From CAVVYA01 sp963752345 (lineage in GTDB: Bacteria; Pseudomonadota; Alphaproteobacteria; SMXQ01): a DNA stretch of 46,137 nucleotides. A program made the translations under genes and the position numbers. Every line of letters starts with the position of its first letter. Positions within the stretch are counted from its first letter, which is position 1. The notes under the pieces are model-generated. The model had not been told where the DNA came from, did not search any database, and worked only from the letters and a program-made list of their open reading frames with translations. The DNA lies in contig CAVVYA010000005.1 in assembly GCA_963752345.1 (NCBI GenBank), positions 1 through 46,137 on the forward strand, read 5' to 3'. Below, one piece after another: positions 1 through 8,817 of the stretch.

Positions 1-950
1 GAGGCAAAATAGCCATCCTTTCGCGATTTTACTCTCGCCCCGGGTTTTTGCCAATCTTTCATTAACGATTTTGAAAGCCGGCCTTGACCTCGCGATTTAG
101 GAAGGGCGTGATGCCAGAAATTATTCCTAGTTGGGCGCCCAAATTCCCGCATGTTCGATGTAATTAGCAGACTCGTCTGACAACGCTTGCTTTGGGCCGG
201 CGAGCCACGCACTGTGAATAAAGCCGCCGAAGATCCGGCCACCATTGTCGCTGCTGAAACTCAGAGCCGTCCGGCTGCCGAACCTGGCTTGATGAGCTTG
301 ATCCGCGCGTTAAGGTTGTCGTCGGTGCAATCCTATGCCTTCCCGTTCGCGCGCGAGAACTCTTTAAGAGCATCCGCCAATTCCGGAACGGAAGGCGGAA
401 CGGGTAACGGCCCTAGACGCACAATCTTGTACCGAAACGCCCCAGGATTCCTGTGCGTTCAAAATCACGGTAGCTCTTCTGCATCGCGTGACGCTGAGCC
501 TTGCCGGCCAGTTCCGCACCGCCCGACACGATATATGCAAGATTGATCCCGACTTCGCAGTTGAGCGTGCAACACCAAAGCAATCGCGAACGACATCCCG
601 AGTTCTTCGCTTAGGGATCGTCGCGCATGATTGGATGCGTTGCTGACGTACTGTGCTGTTGCTCAGCTTGTCGCGAAAGACCGACTAGCATTCTAAGGAT
701 TTACAGCCCTATGCAGATGAAGGATGGGACGCGAGAGCGCAGGCCTCGGCGGTGATTTAGCGGGTGTGTCAATGCTGCGGTGCCATTTATGAGACCAAAT
801 GTATCGTAATGATAGGTATGTATCTTGAAAGGGACGGTTTCGCGCAGTATGGTTCTCCAAGTAGCTGAAATAACGCGGCCGGAAGGTTCAAATTGTTAAA
901 GCGCACTGCGGCAATAAGAAGCGCATGAGGCGATAAAAAGGGAGGTCGAT
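1..950. other. Gene-poor left flank with a degraded coding remnant and the leader of the first receptor gene
   Basis: No intact gene is convincing in this stretch. Positions 333-575 hold a possible decayed minus-strand gene, listed separately. The segment 600-950 is lower in GC than the genes around it and probably carries the promoter of the substrate-binding protein gene at 951. It contains a direct repeat ATGTATC at 799-805 and 818-824 (19 bp apart, start to start), which could be a regulator site, but no clear -35/-10 pair was fixed. A good ribosome-binding site (GGGAGG) lies just before 951. Confidence 0.4.
333..575 (-). pseudogene. Unidentified C-terminal coding remnant
   Basis: Read on the minus strand, two overlapping frames give protein-like text. 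One reads from about 575 down through GINLAYIVSGG and HAMQKSYRDFERTGILG. After a frame change near 430 the other continues as FRYKIVRLGPLPVPPSVP and ends in LKEFSRANGKA at a stop at 333-335. The amino acid composition and the smooth continuation across the shift suggest the 3' end of a former gene with a frameshift. I do not recognise the family, and no start or upstream part could be found. Confidence 0.25.
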
Positions 951-2089
951 ATGAAGCAACATCTGGTCCGAATGTCGTTCGCTCTATTGCTTGCGGTGTC
1001 CGTCGCTCCGGTTGCTTACACCGCGGAGGGGCCGGTGACAGGCGGCCGGGAACAACAATCCCAGCTTGCTGAAACCGGTTGGCAGGGGGAGTGGGAAAAA
1101 GTTCTGGCCGCTGCCAGAAAGGAAGGCGCGGTGACGATCGCGGGTCCGCCGCAGGCCGCCGAGCGCTCGGTCATGCAGAAGTTCCAGAAGGCCTATCCGG
1201 ATATCAGGCTCGATACACCGGACTGACCAACGCCCAATTCATGTCGCGTGCGGCCACCGAGCGTAAGGGCGGTGTGTACCCCTGGGATATTTACATCGGC
1301 GGGGTCAGCAGCGGCTACAGATACGTTGATCAGGGCTTCTTTCAGCCAATCCGCTCAAACCTCATCCATCCTGAACTGACCGACGATAACATATGGCTCG
1401 GCGGCTTCGACGCGGGTTTCCAGGACAATGCCGGGAAATATATGTACGCCTTCACCGGCTACATCACCAATCTGATCGCGGTCAATAGATCGGTGGTCCC
1501 CGAAAGCCAGCTCAATTCCTCCAAGGATCTCCTGGATCCGAAGTGGCGGGGAAAAATCGTCATTTACGATCCGCGCGCCGGCGGCGCGGGCCTTTTGGCC
1601 CTGTCGGCGCTTCGTCGAGAACTGGGCGACGATGTGGTGAAAACACTGATGGTGGATCAGAAGCCGATCCTCAGCATCGACAAGAGGCAGTTCACCGAAT
1701 GGGTGGTGCGCGGCCGTTATCCGATCGGTATCGGCGTCGTCGACGCGTACTTGGCGCCATTCCTGGACGAAGGTCTCGGGAAGGATGTGAGGAGCCTGCA
1801 AACCGGGTTGAGGGTCATGACGTCCGGATCCGGCAATCTCCACATCATGGATCGCAATCCGCATCCGAACGCGGCCAAGGTGTTCGCCAATTGGCTATTG
1901 TCGAAGGAAACGCAGGCTGATTGGGCGAAGACGGCCGATACCAACAGCCGTCGTCTCGATACGCCTCCCGGCTCGCCGGAGACCAGGCCCGATCCGGCGA
2001 TGCTGGATCGCTATGCGAACTTCAATGAAGAGAGAAAGAACGACTTCATGCAGGAAACGCAGGAGATGGCGAAAAAGATACGGCCGTGA
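951..2089 (+). pseudogene. ABC transporter substrate-binding protein (AfuA/FbpA-like), copy 1, frameshifted
   Basis: This is the first of four paralogous periplasmic receptors in the island (others at 2255, 16122 and 20086). The N-terminal part has a signal peptide (hydrophobic FALLLAVSVAPVAYTA) followed by the shared motif GEWEKVLAAARKEGAVTIAGPP. Frame 1 runs to 1226, where it ends ...DIRLDTPD-stop. The paralogs read RLKYTGL at this point, and the +1 frame here continues exactly as YTGLTNAQFMSR and runs intact to 2089. One base is therefore missing near 1210-1214. The remaining 290 codons are free of stops and keep all family blocks, such as YDPRAGGAG, DKRQFTEWVVRGRYPIGIG and NPHPNAAKVFANWLLSKE. 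It is either a very recent pseudogene or an assembly error. The start at 951 is supported by GGGAGG eight bases upstream. The ligand is unknown; the surrounding genes suggest an aromatic acid. Confidence 0.85.
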
Positions 2090-2254
2090 GGCCCATGAGG
2101 TCGCAACCAAGAATTATGCCAACGAAATGAAGAAGCGGGCCGATATCTTCAACGGCTCGCCTGCAACAGGAAGCATCGAGCGGTTTGCCGGGCGACCATC
2201 AGGCTCCCCGCCGAATGGGACCCCGCCCTCGCGCGGGATATAAGGGAGGTCGCG

Positions 2255-3394
2255 ATGAAAGGACGTCTGTTCCGAATGTCGGCTGCTCTGCTGTTCGCGG
2301 GGCCGGTCAGTGTCGCGTCAGTCGCTCATGGTCTTACGGAGACGCCGGCCAGCAGTCAGCAGGCCCAGTCCGCTGCCGCGGGATGGTCTCAGGAGTGGGA
2401 AAAGGTCCTGGCCGCGGCCAGGAAGGAGGGCGTTGTCACCGTGGCAGGCCCGCCTCAGGCCGCGGAGCGCTCGGTGATCGAGAAGTTCACCAAAGCCTAT
2501 CCGGGCATCCGCCTCAAATATACGGGGCTAGCCTCCGGCCAGTTCATTGCCCGGGTTGCGCTGGAGCGGGAGGGTGGCGTCAATGAGTGGGATGTCGCCG
2601 TCGGCGGCCCGACCAGTCACTACGACTATATCAAAAAGGGTTATTTCCAGCCGATCCGGCCCAACCTCATCCTTCCGGAGGTCGTCGATGACACCGCCTG
2701 GATCGGCGGCCTGGACGCGGGCTTTCAGGACAAGGACAAAAAATACGTCTACGCGTTCACCAGCTATGTCGACGGTCAGATCAGGGTGAACCGCACGGTC
2801 GTTCCCGAGATCGAGCTGAACTCCGCCGAGGGGCTGCTCGATCCGAAGTGGCGCGGGAAGATCGTCATGTACGATCCCCGTGGCAGCGGCGCCGGCTCGA
2901 CCACCATGTCGATGCTACGCAAGGAGCTCGGCGACGAGGCGATGAAGATCCTGCTGGTCGACCAGAAGCCGGTGCTCAGCACCGACAAGCGGCAGTTCAC
3001 GGAATGGGTGATACGCGGGCAATACCCGATCGGCATCGGCATCGTCGATCCGTACCTGGCGCCCTTCCTGGAGCAAGGCGTCGGCAAGGACGTGGGGAGG
3101 CTGGAGACCAAGCTGAAGCTCGTCACCACGGGATCGGGTGCCATCGTCATTATGAACCGCAATCCGCATCCGAACGCCACCAAGGTCTTCGTGAACTGGC
3201 TGCTGTCGAAGGAGGCGCAGACCGAATGGGCAAACAAAGCGGACACGAACAGCCGCCGTATCGACGTACCCTCCGGTGCGATGGAGACACGGCCGGACCC
3301 GAAGAGACTCGGCGATTACCTAAACTTCAACGAGGAGGCCAACTACGCCTTCAAGGCGGAAACGCAGGAAATGTTGCGTCGTATTCGGCCCTGA
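2255..3394 (+). CDS. ABC transporter substrate-binding protein (AfuA/FbpA-like), copy 2
   Basis: A 379-residue periplasmic type II binding protein of the family that serves FbpBC-type importers. It has a basic N-terminus and a hydrophobic signal segment (MSAALLFAGPVSVASVAHG), then the two-lobe binding fold. Shared blocks with copies 1, 3 and 4 include EWEKVLAAARKEGVVTVAGPP, QFIARVALEREGGVNEWDV, LLDPKWRGKIVMYDPRGSG and YPIGIGIVDPYLAPFLEQGVGKDV. The start has an excellent GGGAGG site. It lies 165 bp after copy 1 and 153 bp before a UbiD-family gene, so this tandem pair probably feeds that decarboxylase with substrate. The only ATPase and permease lie 10 kb downstream. The AfuA family often binds ferric iron, but none of the neighbours concern iron; an aromatic carboxylate ligand is my inference. 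Confidence 0.9.
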   Translation: MKGRLFRMSAALLFAGPVSVASVAHGLTETPASSQQAQSAAAGWSQEWEKVLAAARKEGVVTVAGPPQAAERSVIEKFTKAYPGIRLKYTGLASGQFIARVALEREGGVNEWDVAVGGPTSHYDYIKKGYFQPIRPNLILPEVVDDTAWIGGLDAGFQDKDKKYVYAFTSYVDGQIRVNRTVVPEIELNSAEGLLDPKWRGKIVMYDPRGSGAGSTTMSMLRKELGDEAMKILLVDQKPVLSTDKRQFTEWVIRGQYPIGIGIVDPYLAPFLEQGVGKDVGRLETKLKLVTTGSGAIVIMNRNPHPNATKVFVNWLLSKEAQTEWANKADTNSRRIDVPSGAMETRPDPKRLGDYLNFNEEANYAFKAETQEMLRRIRP

Positions 3395-3547
3395 CGGCGA
3401 AGCGGCCACGCAGGCGTGAATGACAGGAGCGGACAAGACCGGTTGATCGCGAGGTTCTGAAGCCGTGCTTAAACAGGCGGCGCACATTCGCTTCGGCTGC
3501 TCATCCTGAGCAGGCCAGCCGGAGCCAGGGAGTTTCAAGAGGGGTAG

Positions 3548-5179
3548 ATGGGGTATTTCAAGGATTTCCGTGATTACTTAGAGGAACTCGATCGGCGCGG
3601 CTGGCTGCGACGGATTTCCGAGCCTATCGACACGGAACGCGATCTCCACCCATTGGTGCGCTGGCAATACCGCGGCATCGACGAAAATACGCGGTTCGGC
3701 ATGCTTTTCGAGAACGTGGTCGACCGGGACGGGCAACGCTTAAAAGGGCGGGTGGCCTCGTCGGCCCTCGCCGCCCACAGGGAGATGTATGCTCTCGCAT
3801 TGGGATGCCCGCTTAGCGAAGTACAAGGGCGGTGGAAACGGGGCCTGAGAGAGCCTGTGGCGCCGACGCGCGTCTCCACCGGTCCGGTCAAGGAGGAGAT
3901 CCATGTGGGGGCCAATCTCCTGTCCGACGGGGGCCTCAAGGAGTTCGCGGTGCCATTCACCACCAACGGATGGGAGGCGTTTCCCCGCATCACCGGGGCG
4001 GCGTGCTTCACGCGCGATCCGGACACGGGAGTTATGAACGTCGGCATGTACAACAGCCTCGTGTTGGGACCTGCGCGCACCAATTTGAGGACCTCCCGCC
4101 ATCTGCATCTTCACTGGCAGAAATGCCGCGAACGTGGCGTGCCCTTGCAGGCTGCCCTCGTCATCGGCGCGATTCCCATCGTCACGCTGGTTTCGGCCAG
4201 CGATGTCCCCTACGGGGTGAGCGAAATGGATGTCGCCGGCGGGATGATCGGCGAATCCATTCCTGTGGTGCGCTGCGAACTTAGCGATCTCGAGGTGCCC
4301 GCAACCGCGGAAGTGATCATCGAAGGTGAGATTCCGACCGACAGCCTGGAATACGACGGTCCGAGCGGCGAGAATCGCGGCCACGTCATGGTCGACAGCA
4401 TCGCTCACGCCTTCGTGGTGAAATGCATCACGCACCGCAAGAACCCGATTTGGCATGACCTGGTGGAAGGATTCCCGCCGACCGAATCGAGCCTCATGCG
4501 CAGCGTAAACTGTGAGGGGCGGATCAGCAGCCTTCTGGCGACCCATGGCATTCCCTACGCCCAGGATGTCGCCTTCCATCATTGCGGCAGCGCACGGCAC
4601 TTATGCGCGGTCACCCTGAAGTCGATGGGCGGCGCGTCTGTTCCGAACAGCAGTGTTTGGCAGACGCTTTACACGATCATGTCGGTGGATGCGACTTGGC
4701 CCAAGGTCGTGATCGCGGTGGATGACGATATCGATCCCCACGATCTGGAGTCCGTCCTTTGGGCGATCATCGATCGCTGCCAGCCGCATCGCGACATCAA
4801 GATCCTCCAAGGCCGCAGCGCGGGATTGGACGAATCCGTCGCGCCGCCGACCATGTCCCGTGAGCAGCAAAACTACCCGACATCGCCGACCAGCCAGGCG
4901 GGCGGTTCGATCATGTTGATCGACGCCACGCGCAAGTGGGCTTATCCGCCGGTCTCCCTGCCGCGTCGCGACTACATGGAGAATGCGCGTGCGCTGTGGC
5001 AGAAGCTGGGGCTGCCGCCGTTGTCGCCGCGCACGCCGTGGCATGGCATGGCGATGGGCCATTGGTCCGATGACGCCAAGAAGCTTATCGAGCTAGCGGA
5101 AGCCGGGCAGACCGCTGAAGCCGCCGAATTCTTGCTGTCCACCGCGGCGAGGCGAGGAGAAGGACGAAAAGGGGCGTAG
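3548..5179 (+). CDS. UbiD-family (de)carboxylase with altered catalytic triad
   Basis: A 543-residue member of the UbiD family, which uses prenylated FMN to add or remove carboxyl groups on aromatic and alpha,beta-unsaturated acids. Family landmarks are clear: the Asn of NVGMY (N164), a downstream His (H185 by alignment to Fdc1) and the Glu of SEMDVAGG (E226) match the metal/prFMN ligands. DGPSGENRGH (270-279) corresponds to the canonical EGPFGE block. Two of the three catalytic residues are changed. The Arg after the Tyr of NxGxYR is N169, and the first Glu of EGPFGE is D270; the last Glu is kept (E275). The gene starts at an ATG with AGAGGGG upstream and follows receptor copy 2. It ends convergently with an SDR gene across a strong hairpin. 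Family membership is certain. Whether it decarboxylates by the usual route is open. Confidence 0.9.
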   Translation: MGYFKDFRDYLEELDRRGWLRRISEPIDTERDLHPLVRWQYRGIDENTRFGMLFENVVDRDGQRLKGRVASSALAAHREMYALALGCPLSEVQGRWKRGLREPVAPTRVSTGPVKEEIHVGANLLSDGGLKEFAVPFTTNGWEAFPRITGAACFTRDPDTGVMNVGMYNSLVLGPARTNLRTSRHLHLHWQKCRERGVPLQAALVIGAIPIVTLVSASDVPYGVSEMDVAGGMIGESIPVVRCELSDLEVPATAEVIIEGEIPTDSLEYDGPSGENRGHVMVDSIAHAFVVKCITHRKNPIWHDLVEGFPPTESSLMRSVNCEGRISSLLATHGIPYAQDVAFHHCGSARHLCAVTLKSMGGASVPNSSVWQTLYTIMSVDATWPKVVIAVDDDIDPHDLESVLWAIIDRCQPHRDIKILQGRSAGLDESVAPPTMSREQQNYPTSPTSQAGGSIMLIDATRKWAYPPVSLPRRDYMENARALWQKLGLPPLSPRTPWHGMAMGHWSDDAKKLIELAEAGQTAEAAEFLLSTAARRGEGRKGA

Positions 5180-5190
5180 CACGATCCGAG

Positions 5191-5219
5191 GGGCGGCGGG
5201 CACAGCCTGCCCGTCGCCC
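5191..5219. terminator. Hairpin between convergent genes
   Basis: A 12-bp stem (5191-5202 with 5208-5219, one G-U pair) closes a 5-base loop in the 64-bp gap between the convergent UbiD and SDR genes. There is no T-run, so it is a GC-rich structural terminator at best. Its position favours a bidirectional stop or an mRNA 3'-end stabiliser. Confidence 0.55.
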
Positions 5220-5243
5220 TGGTCCCCAGTGAGGGGCACCGCA

Positions 5244-5999
5244 TCAATGCATTTCAGCGCCGCCGTCGACGACGAGAGTTTGTCCCGTCATGAAGTCGCT
5301 GTCCGGGGACGCCATGAACACCAAGGCGCCGGTCAGATCCGCGGGATATTGCACCCTCGGTATCGAGCGACCGACCGCCGCGCGTTCAAAATGCTCCAGA
5401 GGCCGAAGCGCCAATGTCCCGGCGCTCGCGACGGAGCCAGGCATCAAGGCGTTGACGCAAATACCGTGTTTGCCAAGGGCTCGCGCGAGCGAGCGGGTCA
5501 GGCCGAGCAGCCCCGCCTTCGATGCGGCGTAGGCGATTCGTCCCGCATGTCCTTTGTACGCCGCAGTGGAGGAGATATTGATAATCTTCCCACTGCTTTG
5601 CTCCTGCATCACAGGTGCGACGGACTTCGCGCAGAGAAAGGCGCCGCGCAGATTGACGGCCATAATGGCATCCCATTCGGCCACATCGAGCTCATCGAGG
5701 GATCGCGGCGGGATAGCCGCGGCGATCGCCGCATTGTTCACGAGAATATCCAAGCGGCCGTAGGTCGCGCGGCAGGCCCGCACCATGTCCTCGACGGCGG
5801 CCGGAACGGATACATCTGTGACGACGGCATGGGCCTTACCGCCCGACGACTGAATGGCGGCCGCCGTCTCGGCACAGGCATCTGGGTTGATATCGGCCAC
5901 GAGAATTGCGGCGCCCTCCCGCGCGAGCGCTTCCGAGAATACGCGCCCGATGCTGAGGCCTCCACCCGTCACGATAGCGACTTTATTGGTCAGACGCAT
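5244..5999 (-). CDS. SDR-family NAD(P)-dependent oxidoreductase
   Basis: A 251-residue classical short-chain dehydrogenase/reductase. The catalytic set S144, Y157, K161 is present (Y-A-A-S-K), as are NNAA (88-91) and the C-terminal block TGQTLVVDGG. The cofactor loop reads TGGGLSIG (11-18), where the middle Gly of TGxxxGxG is Ser16; this is tolerated in some SDRs but worth noting. An acidic residue after the second strand (AD at 35-36) suggests NAD(H) preference. It is divergent in orientation from the UbiD and Rieske genes and shares its strand with the TetR gene upstream of it. A role as a dihydrodiol or alcohol dehydrogenase in the island is plausible, but the substrate is not shown by the sequence. 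Confidence 0.88.
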   Translation of the reverse strand: MRLTNKVAIVTGGGLSIGRVFSEALAREGAAILVADINPDACAETAAAIQSSGGKAHAVVTDVSVPAAVEDMVRACRATYGRLDILVNNAAIAAAIPPRSLDELDVAEWDAIMAVNLRGAFLCAKSVAPVMQEQSSGKIINISSTAAYKGHAGRIAYAASKAGLLGLTRSLARALGKHGICVNALMPGSVASAGTLALRPLEHFERAAVGRSIPRVQYPADLTGALVFMASPDSDFMTGQTLVVDGGAEMH

Positions 6000-6131
6000 G
6001 GATATGTCCTGGGTGGTTGAAAGGATTGAAGTTGGACGCCGAAATCCGCGCGCTGTTTGGCCTCGTGGTCACCTTGCCGAGATTGGCAATGATGAAAGCT
6101 TCGCCCCACGCGGTCGGATGCCAGCCCTGAA

Positions 6132-6809
6132 TCATTTGGAGGTCTTCTTGATGCTCCTCAGTCCCTCCCTCACTAAAGCCCGTGCCGCCCATCTTTTGAC
6201 TTGCAGGGCTTCACTATGACTCAGTCGCGCCACATCGAGGAGAGCGATGAGGGATTCGATGCCGATGATCATGGAAAGCGCCGCCCTTAAGGTTCTGTAT
6301 TGCGCTTGGCCCATCTTGCCGGCGGCAGGCTCCAGCGCCGCGTCGATCAATTCCATCCGACGCGCCTGACGCAGAGGGACAGTCGTTCCCTTTTTTTCTT
6401 GAGCAAGCCATTGGTCCATCGCCGCCCTGAGAAACATCCGAACGCCCGCTTCGGTGTCGCACACGACCTTGTGTACTTTGCGTTCAACTTCATCCACGCG
6501 TTCTTCCAGGTCCGTTGACTGCAAGCCATTCGGTCCGAACAGATCGGATGGCGTTGGAATGCCGATTTCGAGGGGCGCCTCGGCGGCCAGGGCCTCGTTG
6601 GTCGGGAAATAGCGGTATGCGGTGGCGCGCGATATGCGTGCCACGCGTGCCACATCCGCGATTGTGACATTCGTTCCCTCGGCCAGCATTTTGCTCGCGG
6701 TATCCAGAAGTGCCTTTCTCGTGCGCAGCTTCTGTTCGGTGCGCCCTTGGTTCAGCCAATCCTCGCCGGTTTTCGCCGGTTTGGAAGTTGACACGCGCTT
6801 TCTACTCAT
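6132..6809 (-). CDS. TetR/AcrR-family transcriptional regulator
   Basis: A 225-residue regulator with a TetR N-terminal DNA-binding domain: the segment around residues 25-75 reads RTRKALLDTASKMLAEG, then TIADVARVARISRATAYRYF, the typical helix-turn-helix with the RATAYRYFP recognition helix. The rest is an all-helical ligand-binding domain with no recognisable specificity. It lies divergently from the Rieske oxygenase gene (178 bp gap) and upstream of the SDR gene on the same strand, so it is the obvious candidate repressor of this part of the island, responding to a substrate or ring-cleavage product. Confidence 0.9.
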   Translation of the reverse strand: MSRKRVSTSKPAKTGEDWLNQGRTEQKLRTRKALLDTASKMLAEGTNVTIADVARVARISRATAYRYFPTNEALAAEAPLEIGIPTPSDLFGPNGLQSTDLEERVDEVERKVHKVVCDTEAGVRMFLRAAMDQWLAQEKKGTTVPLRQARRMELIDAALEPAAGKMGQAQYRTLRAALSMIIGIESLIALLDVARLSHSEALQVKRWAARALVREGLRSIKKTSK

Positions 6810-6956
6810 GATACTCCGTGTCTCATGTTCTTGTGAATCCTCAGTCTAATCCAGAAAGCGGCCCGCTACGTGGTCGCAATCAAACAATCACCGTCCGGCG
6901 CGCCACATCGATGTCCTCTGTCATCGCCGGCGTCCAGCGTAACGACACAATAGGAA

Positions 6957-6966
6957 CGTTCGAACG
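6957..6966. promoter_or_regulatory. Palindrome in the TetR/Rieske intergenic region
   Basis: A perfect 10-bp palindrome CGTTCGAACG lies 21 bp upstream of the Rieske start in the divergent regulator-target gap. It could be an operator half of the TetR protein or be chance. A second, imperfect inverted repeat overlaps the TetR start codon (CATGATAC...GTGTCTCATG, near 6807-6827). Confidence 0.25.
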
Positions 6967-6987
6967 ACTGAACAATTGGGGCTCGAA

Positions 6988-8287
6988 ATGCTTACCCAAG
7001 AAAGAAGCCAACTCTTAACCCATACCGGCCCCGGAACACCGGGTGGCGAGCTGCTGCGCCGTTATTGGCAGCCTGCGGCCCTCTCGGACGAAATCTCCCC
7101 GCGCGATCCGCTGCCCCTGAAGATCCTATCCGAAGATCTTGTGCTGTTCCGCAATTCCGATGGGCAGGTGGGCGCGCTCGGACGCCAGTGCTGCCATCGC
7201 GGCGTGGATCTCAGTTATGGGCGCATTGAGGACGGCGGTCTGCGCTGCGTGTATCACGGCTGGCTATTCGCACCGAATGGCCAGTGCCTGGAGCAGCCGG
7301 GAGAGCCCGAAGGAAGCGTTTTCCACAAGTCGGTGCGGCAGAAGGCCTATCCGTGCCGTGAAATCGGCGGGATTGTTTTTCTCTATATGGGGCCGGGCGA
7401 GCCGCCGCTGTTCCCCAATCTTCAAGCTCTTCTCAGCCGATCCAGCCCATCGCATGACGCTCAAGCTTAGGCAGCACTGCAACTACCTGCAAGGCAACGA
7501 GGGCAACCTCGATCCCGTGCACCAGTCGTTCCTGCACGGCTTCCGGGGCGGTCAGGAAAAGAGCAACGCGTATAAGAGCCCCGAACCGGTTGGGGGCACG
7601 CACCTGACCAATCATGCCCTGTACGCCGAGAACACGCGTCCGAACATCGACATCGAAGACGCGCCCTACGGTGTCCGCGCTTTTATTACCCGTCCTCTCC
7701 CGGGAAAAGGCACCTTCCTGAAAATCTATAATTTCGTCATGCCCAACCACGCGATCGTACCGGGCGGCGCGGGTGCGGACGGCTACACCATCAACTGGCA
7801 CGTTCCGATCGACGATACGAGTCACTGGAAATTCGTGATGGTCTTCAATCGCGCCAGGCCGAATGACCTCGAGAGCTTGAGGCGCTCCACCATCCCGCAG
7901 ATGGAATCGAAATACGTCACGAAGCGCAACAAGGCAAACCGCTATCTGCAGGATCGGGAAAACATGCAGGATGGCTGGTTCGTCGGCATGGGGTCATGCT
8001 TCGTTGATCACGATACCTTCGCGACCGAGACGCAGGGTGAGATACAGGATCGCACCCAGGAGCAGTTCGGCACGAGCGATAAGATCATACATAGGGCCCG
8101 CAAACTGATGTTCGACGCGCTGGAGGACATCAAGGAAAACCGGGATCCGCCCGGCGTAATCCGCGGCGATTCGTCGGACTGGGTGCCCGAGCTAAAGGTC
8201 GTTTCGGAGTTCTTTTCGGAATCCGAGGATTGGCGGCGTGCGTGGATCGAGCGCGCCAATCAACGGCTGCTCGTCGGCACGAAGTGA
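6988..8287 (+). pseudogene. Rieske [2Fe-2S] aromatic ring-hydroxylating oxygenase alpha subunit, frameshifted
   Basis: This encodes a phthalate-4,5-dioxygenase-type Rieske non-haem iron oxygenase. The N-terminal half (from ATG 6988) starts MLTQERSQLLTHTGPGTP and carries the cluster motif C68-x-H70...C87-x-x-H90. The frame ends at 7470. The next frame carries on as ADPAHRMTLKLRQHCNYLQ and runs to 8287 with the mononuclear iron motif NLDPVHQSFLH (bridging Asp plus two His). Removing one base near 7428-7436 (CTCTTCTC) joins the halves without loss, so this is one gene with a +1 insertion. A TTG four codons upstream (6976) is a less likely start. No reductase gene is in the window; family members use a separate FMN/2Fe-2S reductase. 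Role: initial or O-demethylating/hydroxylating attack on an aromatic acid. Confidence 0.87.
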
Positions 8288-8415
8288 TAATTCGCGCAAC
8301 CTCTGCTGTAGCCTCATGTCGAACGCCATGATTTACCGCGCGCTCCTCGATTTCGCCTTTGTTCCAAATCGAAGCCGTTCCCGATCAGGGGGGCTCCGCC
8401 TTGGATAGAGAAACG

Positions 8416-8796
8416 ATGCCGCTCGGCGAAGGCACACCCGAACGCATGGAAGGAATGGTTCCTGGGGTGAAAGCCAATGGCTTTCTCTTCTTGTCCGCCA
8501 TCCGCGGGCGAAATGCGGAAACCGGCGAGACGCCCGAAGATCCGTTGGAGCAGGCGCGGCAGGCGCTACGAAACCTGGAGTCGGTCCTGAGGGCCTCGGG
8601 CGCGACGCTTGCCCACGTTGTCAAGGTCACGCTGTATTTGCACGATCTCGATCGGCGCAAAGAATTTCATCAAGCGTGGGTCGAATTTTTTCCTATGAAC
8701 CCGCCGGCACGTATCGCTGTCGGGGTCGCCAATGCCAATGCTGCGAAGGGCGGGAAGGCGCATTACGCGCTCGACGTCATCGCTCTGGCGCCCTGA
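8416..8796 (+). CDS. RidA/YjgF/2-aminomuconate-deaminase-family protein 1
   Basis: A RidA-fold protein of about 126 residues from ATG 8416; the frame is open upstream to a TTG at 8359, which would add 19 unconvincing residues. The Arg that binds the substrate carboxylate in RidA enzymes is present (R99 in NPPARIAV), as is the characteristic AHVVKVTLYLHDLDRR block. The family hydrolyses imines/enamines and includes 2-aminomuconate deaminase. It sits between the Rieske oxygenase and the extradiol dioxygenase, and a second RidA gene (21300) precedes the lower meta pathway. This context supports a catabolic deaminase or tautomerase role rather than general housekeeping. Confidence 0.85.
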   Translation: MPLGEGTPERMEGMVPGVKANGFLFLSAIRGRNAETGETPEDPLEQARQALRNLESVLRASGATLAHVVKVTLYLHDLDRRKEFHQAWVEFFPMNPPARIAVGVANANAAKGGKAHYALDVIALAP

Positions 8797-8817
8797 AGCG
8801 AGGTCGGAGAATCTCTC

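Noticed and set aside
187..546. Open frame of 119 codons on the plus strand
   Set aside because: Its composition is not protein-like, there is no ribosome-binding site, and the opposite strand here shows more convincing coding remnants.
6807..6827. Inverted repeat over the TetR start codon as its operator
   Set aside because: Only about six of ten arm positions pair; too weak to list as a separate site without footprint or comparative evidence.
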